A DNA stretch of 64,000 nucleotides from Spongilla lacustris. Lineage: Eukaryota > Porifera > Demospongiae > Spongillida > Spongillidae. The stretch spans positions 6,710,029-6,774,028 of the forward strand of contig OX442433.1 of assembly GCA_949361645.1 (NCBI GenBank). Reading direction: 5' to 3'. Below the pieces are notes generated by a model, which saw only the letters and a list, made by a program, of their open reading frames with translations, was not told the DNA's origin and did not search any database. Position numbers and translations under genes: made by a program. The stretch's first letter is position 1, and each line of letters opens with the position of its first letter. Positions 57,963 through 64,000 of the stretch are shown piece by piece.

Positions 57963-60900
57963 ATGTCTAGTGTGTGTAAATACTATTTGCAAGGAAGATG
58001 CTCGTTCGGACCGAAGTGCCGGAATCCGCACGACGGCGTTCCACAAGCACAAGTCCATAAAGGACCCTTTTCGCACATGCCTGTCGAAGCCATGCAGCAG
58101 TATCATGACCGAAGTGCATCGTCACAAACGAGTGGAAAGCGAAACTCCGCACAACGAGAGTACGCAGACTACGTGCAGATACCAGACTACCTTCCCGTGG
58201 ATGTTCGTAAGTTGCCTGGCTTGAGCGACAGGAAGCAACGAAAGGTGATATGCTCTTATAACTTAGCTTACACGTGTGTCAATGTTAAAAGTTCTTCTCT
58301 GTCTTTTATTTTGTTTCAGTTACGTATGTGGACCTTCCTTTGCCCTGGCGGAATCACTGTCGAAACGCAATTTAAATTTTGCAGCTACAAAGATCAGCCA
58401 TCATATGTGCTGCAATTGGATAATGATGTAACTATACTTGGTGTAACAGGACTTGGCACTAATAAACATCTTACACACACGCACATGCGCGCGCACACAC
58501 ACACACACACATGCACACACACATTAAGAAAGGTCATGATGGAGAAGATGAATTTGATGCAATATCAAGTCCCAAGCTAAGAGATTTTCGGTCAGTTTAA
58601 TTTGTATCCATGATAATAGAGAGCATTTATCATTTTGTATTTATAGATTAATCAGTAGTTACAATGAGATAGTAAAAAAGCTCCAAGATGCCCGAGAATG
58701 GGCAAGAAGCAATTATACGCAAGATACTCAAGAACTAAAACTAGAGGCAAGGTAATGTGAGCGAAGTGATTCGTGCAGAGAGCTGGTAAGGTATGTTCAG
58801 CTAAAGTGATGCAGTGTAATGATATCTTTGCTCATCAGTGTACATGTAGTATATCCATACTTTACTGATTTGCAAGAATTTTTATATAGCATTAAAACAC
58901 AGCAGCAATGAAATTAAGACTGAACTACTGACGAGTCCAGTGGAACCAACAAATCAATTTAATTAGCCATGCTAGACTTATTAAATATTACATGATTTGG
59001 CCCAGGGCGAGAATTAAATCAAAATTGTACATTCCTATGTAGGCTTGGAAAGAAGAAGTGGTATAGTTTGCCAAATGAGTACATTTCTGAAGTCATGAAA
59101 CTACATGATTTGGAGGAATTAATTTGTAATCCTAATACCACCACAAGGTTAGTCATGTGCTTATGTCATGTGACAATCACATATATATTTACAAGGTTGG
59201 TTATGTGCATGTCCTTGTTTAGGCTTTAGTCATGTGTTGTAACTTACCTAGTGTAATCACTTTGTTGTCAAGGATGGATGCTGGTATAAACAATGACCTG
59301 TTGGTGGAGAGGCTGAAAAAGGAGCTGAAGAGCAGGTATGATGTTTATCGCACTGTTGAGACCTGCTATATCTACCTTGAAGAAGGAAAAGCTGATCAGG
59401 ACAAAAGGAAAGTAAATGTTCAGATTATGTTTAATGATGGGACTGCAGAAATTCTAGAAATTATAAATGGACAGAGAGTAGCAATATTTGACATCCTTTG
59501 CTTGCAGAGGTACTTTTTTTTTTGGTAAATATTTTAGTATTAATTTTGACATACACCCAGGCAACATGACTTTAGGCTCGAGCTATGGCTGAAGGAGAAA
59601 ATGTGCAAAGACGATCCTCTTTTTGAGAACTTTAAAGCTGAGATCTTTCAAGATATAGTGGTAAAAGGAGTTGAAGAGCCAACCAAAATTGATAATTGGA
59701 TGGTTCAGTGCATACGACACAAAGCAATGACCTCCTATATCCTGGAGGATACTTATATGGTCACTGTATCTCTTGTTGAAGAGTCAACGTTTGATGTAAA
59801 GCATGAAACCTGCAAACTGGCAAGTACTAAAAGACAATGGGAAATAGAGGTACGTTTAATAGTATGGCTATTATAGTTGTTGCATTCTGCTAGGAATTTG
59901 TCGCTGTTGAAACTAATTGGTTGAGGCATCCAACAAACTTTGTTCCATTATCAGTTCAGTTGCACTTTTTGTTTTTGTGTATGCTTTTCTATTATAGGCA
60001 TGCCCATGGGACAGTTTTCTAGCAAATGATCTCCTTTTTTTGGTTCTTCTTTGGTTGTGCAATATATTCTCCACAAAATTATTATTATTATACATTGAAA
60101 TTCTGACTGTCCAGATGTCATGGAGCTACAAGGCACTTAATTTTTAATTGCCCCTATGCGAGCATTATACTCTTCTTTTGCTTGTTCTTAGAAGTTTCAG
60201 TGGAATAAGCACAATAAAAGTAAACAGATATATATAGAAATTTTAATAATTTTTCAGAAATTAGATATGTATGAATCATTTTATCAAGCATGTTGCACAA
60301 TTATGTGAAACTTGGGGTTATTTCCATATATATTATGGAAAATGTGGTAATGTCCCTCCCTTTTCAAGTTGTACAAAAAAATCAGATTACTAAAACACAC
60401 TCTTTAACCCGCAATATATTTGTATGTGTTGCTTGTGATAGAAAGTTCATAACACTTTTCAGGACAACAGAACAAGAAACTGAACAGTATGCTTACCGCG
60501 ACTATAAAACTGATGTATTAAAAAACTCTGTCCTTCATGTGTAGTTGGTCAGATTTTCAGTGTGTAAAGGATTGCCGTGTACTTTCTCAAAAAAGGCTAT
60601 CACCATTTTCTCTGTCCCATTATACATGTATAATATGGGATGCAAAATCACCCTTCTGGCATCTTTTACATTTTATCACTATAAAAATATTACGTTGAAC
60701 AAAACAGTATATCTTCAACCTTTTCCTTTCAAATTTCACACACTTGTTTCCACATCATTTCTTGATATGGAAAACTATTTTCGTGCTCTTATTATTTTCT
60801 ACGCCATGTGTGCAAAGGTCACTACCCTAACCAGTTAGATTTCCACACTCAGTTCTCAGCATACAAGTGTTGAAAACGCGTCAAATTTGGGATGTAGATA

Positions 60901-61677
60901 GAGAAGTCCTTTACCTATTGATTAGTTCTGTTGATTTTTTTAAATGTCATCTGTTATGGAGATACAGTTGAACAAACTATGTGCGCTCAATTCGCGCCAA
61001 TGATACAATCACCATATCCCCATACATTGAGTGGGGTGTGATTTGCCCAAGGACACTTAATAAATTGTTCTTGATTAGCCCAAATTGAATCCAGTTAGAA
61101 AATGTGCACTTAGTTTGATCAACTGTATCTCCATAACGGATGACATGAAAATTAACCAACAGAACAAATCAATAATAGGTAAAGGACTCCTCTATCTACA
61201 TCTGACTGATGCATTTTCAACACTCACACATGGAGAAATGCGGAATTCTGACTGTTGGGTTAGCGATCTTTGCACTCACAGTGTAGAAAATAATTAGAGC
61301 ACCAAAATAGTTTTCCACATCGAGAGAAGGCTGTATCGTTACGAAGATACACTGTTCTGTTCCACATAGAATTTTTATAGTAATAAAATGTAAAAGCCCA
61401 GAATGTGGGTAATTTTGCTGGCCACAAAAAATAAAACAGTATAAGATCCCTTGCTGTGATGTAGCATGGATGCTGGTATTTCTCTCAACAGCTGTGTAAT
61501 ATTCAATGGGAGTCTGAATTCAAAAAGGAAGTTGAAATGTCTACCAAAGTACATGCTGATGGCAGTGCAATTAAAGATGCTCTTCCAACTGAAATTTGTG
61601 AGAATGACTTGAGAAATATGTTTGAACAATTGGACACAATTAATAGTGTGTTAGACTCCTTAGCACAATCCTTTTAA
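57963..61677 (+). CDS. CCCH-TTM RNA-binding protein, paralog P6
   Basis: Eight exons give one open frame of about 457 aa: 57963-58244, 58320-58427, 58529-58590, 58647-58751, 59043-59147, 59273-59509, 59561-59849 and 61492-61677. Residues 5-23 form a CCCH finger (C-x7-C-x5-C-x3-H, CKYYLQGRC...CRNPH). The KH region is reduced: the GxxG loop is lost and the 27-codon KH exon present in P2 and P3 is deleted. The Cet1-like domain has KLEARLGKKKW, NGQRVAIFDI, HDFRLEL, IRHKAMTSY and RQWEIE-LCNIQW. The last intron (1.64 kb) contains a fold-back element. The last exon resembles the P3 terminal exon only weakly, but its acceptor and phase fit. No lesion is seen, so it may be functional as an RNA-binding protein with an altered KH. 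Confidence 0.72.
60760..61326. mobile_element. Fold-back element in last intron of P6
   Basis: Orthologous to 34064-34611: arms of CTTGATATGGAAAACTATTT type at the left and the near complement ending CACATCGAGAG at the right. The arms have diverged more here. Confidence 0.8.
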
Positions 61678-62556
61678 AAGATAAAAGTTTTTTTTTTTTT
61701 TTTTTTTTTTGTTGCTTCATTTGGAAATACTTAATTTTGCATGTGTTCTGCATTGGATCTTTTGTCCTTGCATGATTTGGCCATACAGTGGCTTTATGGG
61801 CTGCCAGAATGGCGCACAATCTTCCTTGCCACAAATTTATGCCTCAGAAGTTCACGTGTAACATATTGAGAATCGGTCACTTTACATTATGTTCATGAAT
61901 GCAATGAAGATTTATTAGAATTGATAAATGGAATAGAAAAGATCAGCAGTTGTGTGTATTTGTTGTTTTGCTAGGGGGTATTTGCCACTGCCTTGATAAA
62001 ACCCTGCTCTGAACCACTTGTTTCTTTCAGGTGAAAATGCTTGCTATCTCATCCAGTTGGAATGTTGTAGTGAAATTAGATATAATTATTAATAATTGCT
62101 GGTTTCAATGGGTACCGTAAGTCGATGTAGTTTAGTGATAACCTGACTATCACACCTCCAGCAAACACAGTTTATGTAATGTTAGGCATGCAGAATGACA
62201 TGGCAGACCCTAATCCTATTCAGACTGTAACCTGGACCTAGGTGTTATAATGTACTGTGATCTCAGGTTTATAGGTGTCATATGTATAAATAGGGATGTC
62301 CAATTTATGTTATGTTTCATCCGGGATCGGGGATATAACAAGTTTATATCTTTCCCCCCACATTTCAAAATGCATTTGCCACTCTCCTATATTCCTCTCC
62401 AAAGGCTTTCACAAACTAACCTGATTGTCAACCATCCTCTGCTATCAGTGTAAATGACCTTTGCTAACGATGATGGATATAACACAGTACACGCTTTCCT
62501 GCTCAACATATACAAACCTTCACCATTCCTATGCACATTTATACACACAGCCCATT

Positions 62557-62696
62557 CTACAACATTAGTAGTAGGCTAACTCCAGGTGTCTTGCTTCTAC
62601 GCCTTCTCTGATTTCCTCTTCTGGAAGTCTTCTTTTTACTAACAACAGGGGCTGCCTCAGGAACCTCCAATAGCCCATGTTCACCACCCTGAGCAT
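62557..62696 (-). CDS. Terminal exon of unidentified basic protein
   Basis: An acceptor after a strong pyrimidine tract (62697-62760) opens a 140-nt exon: DAQGGEHGLLEVPEAAPVVS, then KKKTSRRGNQRRRRSKTPG and stop at 62557. The cluster of Lys/Arg looks like a nuclear localisation or RNA-binding tail. The entry phase (one base carried in) equals that of the 35857-35565 death-domain exon, and the two loci share the sequence just beyond (GTTAGCCTACTACTAATG). It may be the end of a diverged sister of that gene with a different last exon. Confidence 0.4.
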
Positions 62697-62760
62697 CTGT
62701 TTAAGGGGGAGGAGTGGGAGGGGGAGGAGGAGAAGGGGAGGAGGAGAAGGGGAGGGGAGG

Positions 62761-64000
62761 TGGAGGAGGTGGAAGTCCAAGTACATGATAGGAAAAGAGA
62801 GGGATGGATTTGGATAATGTGTTTGTGATCTACTACTATTGTCAGGCAATTAGTTTATTGCATGAAGTACATATCAGGACCTACGTTAGTAGGTCCTATG
62901 TAGGATTTGAAGTGTGATGAATACGATTAGTGTACCTATAAAGTTCTGATGTCCACACATTGTACCCTATAGGCAAATGTTCTGGTTCACATGACCTTTG
63001 ATTCAGGTGACAAATGACATGGCACATGTAGATAGGTTCACAGAAGGTGGTCATCCACTTTGCCACATACTCTCACTGATGGGACATGGACACCCTCTCT
63101 TCTTCTCTCCCCCGTTGGGGACACTGAGAGCACAGGATGTCCCCTGAAGGCTGCCCTCATGGTGCCGTACAGGCAGCATGGCCTCCAACACCATCATGTT
63201 GCCACGCTGATACCCATGCACCCTGTCTGGCTCTTGTCAGGCTTCCTGTGGGTCTGATGTTCCAAGCAGTAAGCACTCGGTAACATACCTTCAACCTGTG
63301 GAGGATTGAAAGACATTATATATCATGCACATATATACACACACTACACGCACACACTCCATAAACGCACTAAACATAACACCCTGCCAAGAGAAATGAC
63401 TATTGCATAGACCAAGAACTGGAACCAATCATCAACAATACCACTATTGTAGATATTGTAAGATGATAACCTACTGCCCAACAGCAACATGTCCAGGCAG
63501 ACATCTAACCATGCATTAAACAACATCACACACACACACCACAAAAGTAATATGTCTGTAGTCAATGCAACTTGAATTACATTAATAGTTAAGCAAATTC
63601 ATGTCAATTTATACTATGGCTTGCATTATTCTCAACTTAATATGGCCATACTTATCTCAAAGATGATTATCATTTATTCATCATAATTATAAAATCATAC
63701 TGACAAAATATCTGCAATACAAAACAAATTTGCTAATACACCTGCACATCACTGACTGTGCATCAACTGATTCAATCATGATGTCAGCTTTCAAGTCATG
63801 GTAAGAACATGTGAGAGGTAAGTAAGTACATGCATGGCATTTACTGACCACTGTGACATACATTCCTCTCATGCAGGTCACATGCTGCATAATCGTGATA
63901 ACAGGGCAGCACTTGTCACAAGTAAGCTTTATTGTCAATATTGCACATTGAAATATCTGATGAATTTGTAGGTTTGGCTTTTGGATAGACCACAAGGCCT
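62761..64000. other. No gene recognised at right edge
   Basis: Short open frames near 63060-63257 (plus and minus) are G/C-richer than the surroundings and could be part of the minus-strand gene ending at 62557. I see no domain or clear splice pair. Confidence 0.3.

Overview
The window is eukaryotic, and most likely from an early-branching animal. A demosponge is my best guess. Many small phase-consistent introns with GT/AG ends, death-domain genes, BEL/Pao, Gypsy and non-LTR retroelements, fold-back MITEs and (GT)n/(CA)n tracts rule out a prokaryote. The sponge assignment is inference from gene style and was not tested. No rRNA or tRNA gene was recognised.

The locus is built from repeated segmental duplication of two gene types. 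Type 1 is a multi-exon RNA-binding gene with six copies: P1 (+, 88-3011, 5' end outside the window), P2 (+, 8483-12789), P3 (-, 28188-24553), P4 (+, pseudogene, about 31129-34840), P5 (+, pseudogene, 47790-49506) and P6 (+, 57963-61677). Splicing by eye gives open frames for P2 (about 542 aa), P3 (489 aa) and P6 (457 aa), with the same intron phases across copies. The proteins carry an optional N-terminal CCCH zinc finger, a KH-like domain (GKGG in P3), a short variable linker and a C-terminal domain. Motif order in that domain (xLEARFG, KRIxxLD, DxR, RxKxRxSY, WELEL) matches the fungal/protist Cet1-type RNA 5'-triphosphatase (TTM/CYTH) fold. That is unexpected in an animal.

Type 2 is a ZNFX1-like SF1 RNA helicase on the minus strand: copy A (19196-13847), copy B (46311-41534) and an internally deleted copy C (4135-3522). 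In copy A the helicase exons continue, in compatible splice phase, into a death-domain exon. Copy C joins the same death domain to the helicase N-terminal region in frame. Copies A and B carry different frameshifts. A lone exon resembling the C-terminal part of the decapping scaffold EDC4 lies beside copy C, and a separate death-domain gene ends at 35565.

Layout: 0-13 kb, P1, copy C with a 44-bp minisatellite, the EDC4-like exon, then P2; 13.8-19.2 kb, ZNFX1-DD copy A; 21-24.2 kb, MITEs and a broken non-LTR element; 24.5-34.8 kb, P3 and P4 head to head with a Gypsy fragment between them; 35.5-36 kb, death-domain gene; 38-41.4 kb, decayed RT and nested palindromic elements; 41.5-46.3 kb, ZNFX1 copy B; 46.7-49.5 kb, P3 relic, transposon and P5; 50-57.2 kb, minisatellite split by a young BEL element with 157-bp LTRs; 58-61.7 kb, P6; 62.6 kb, the end of a minus-strand gene.

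Taken together, the genes suggest a duplicating, birth-and-death island of RNA 5'-end recognition, helicase and death-domain signalling genes. That is the pattern expected of an RNA-based innate immune or silencing locus. This functional reading is inference.
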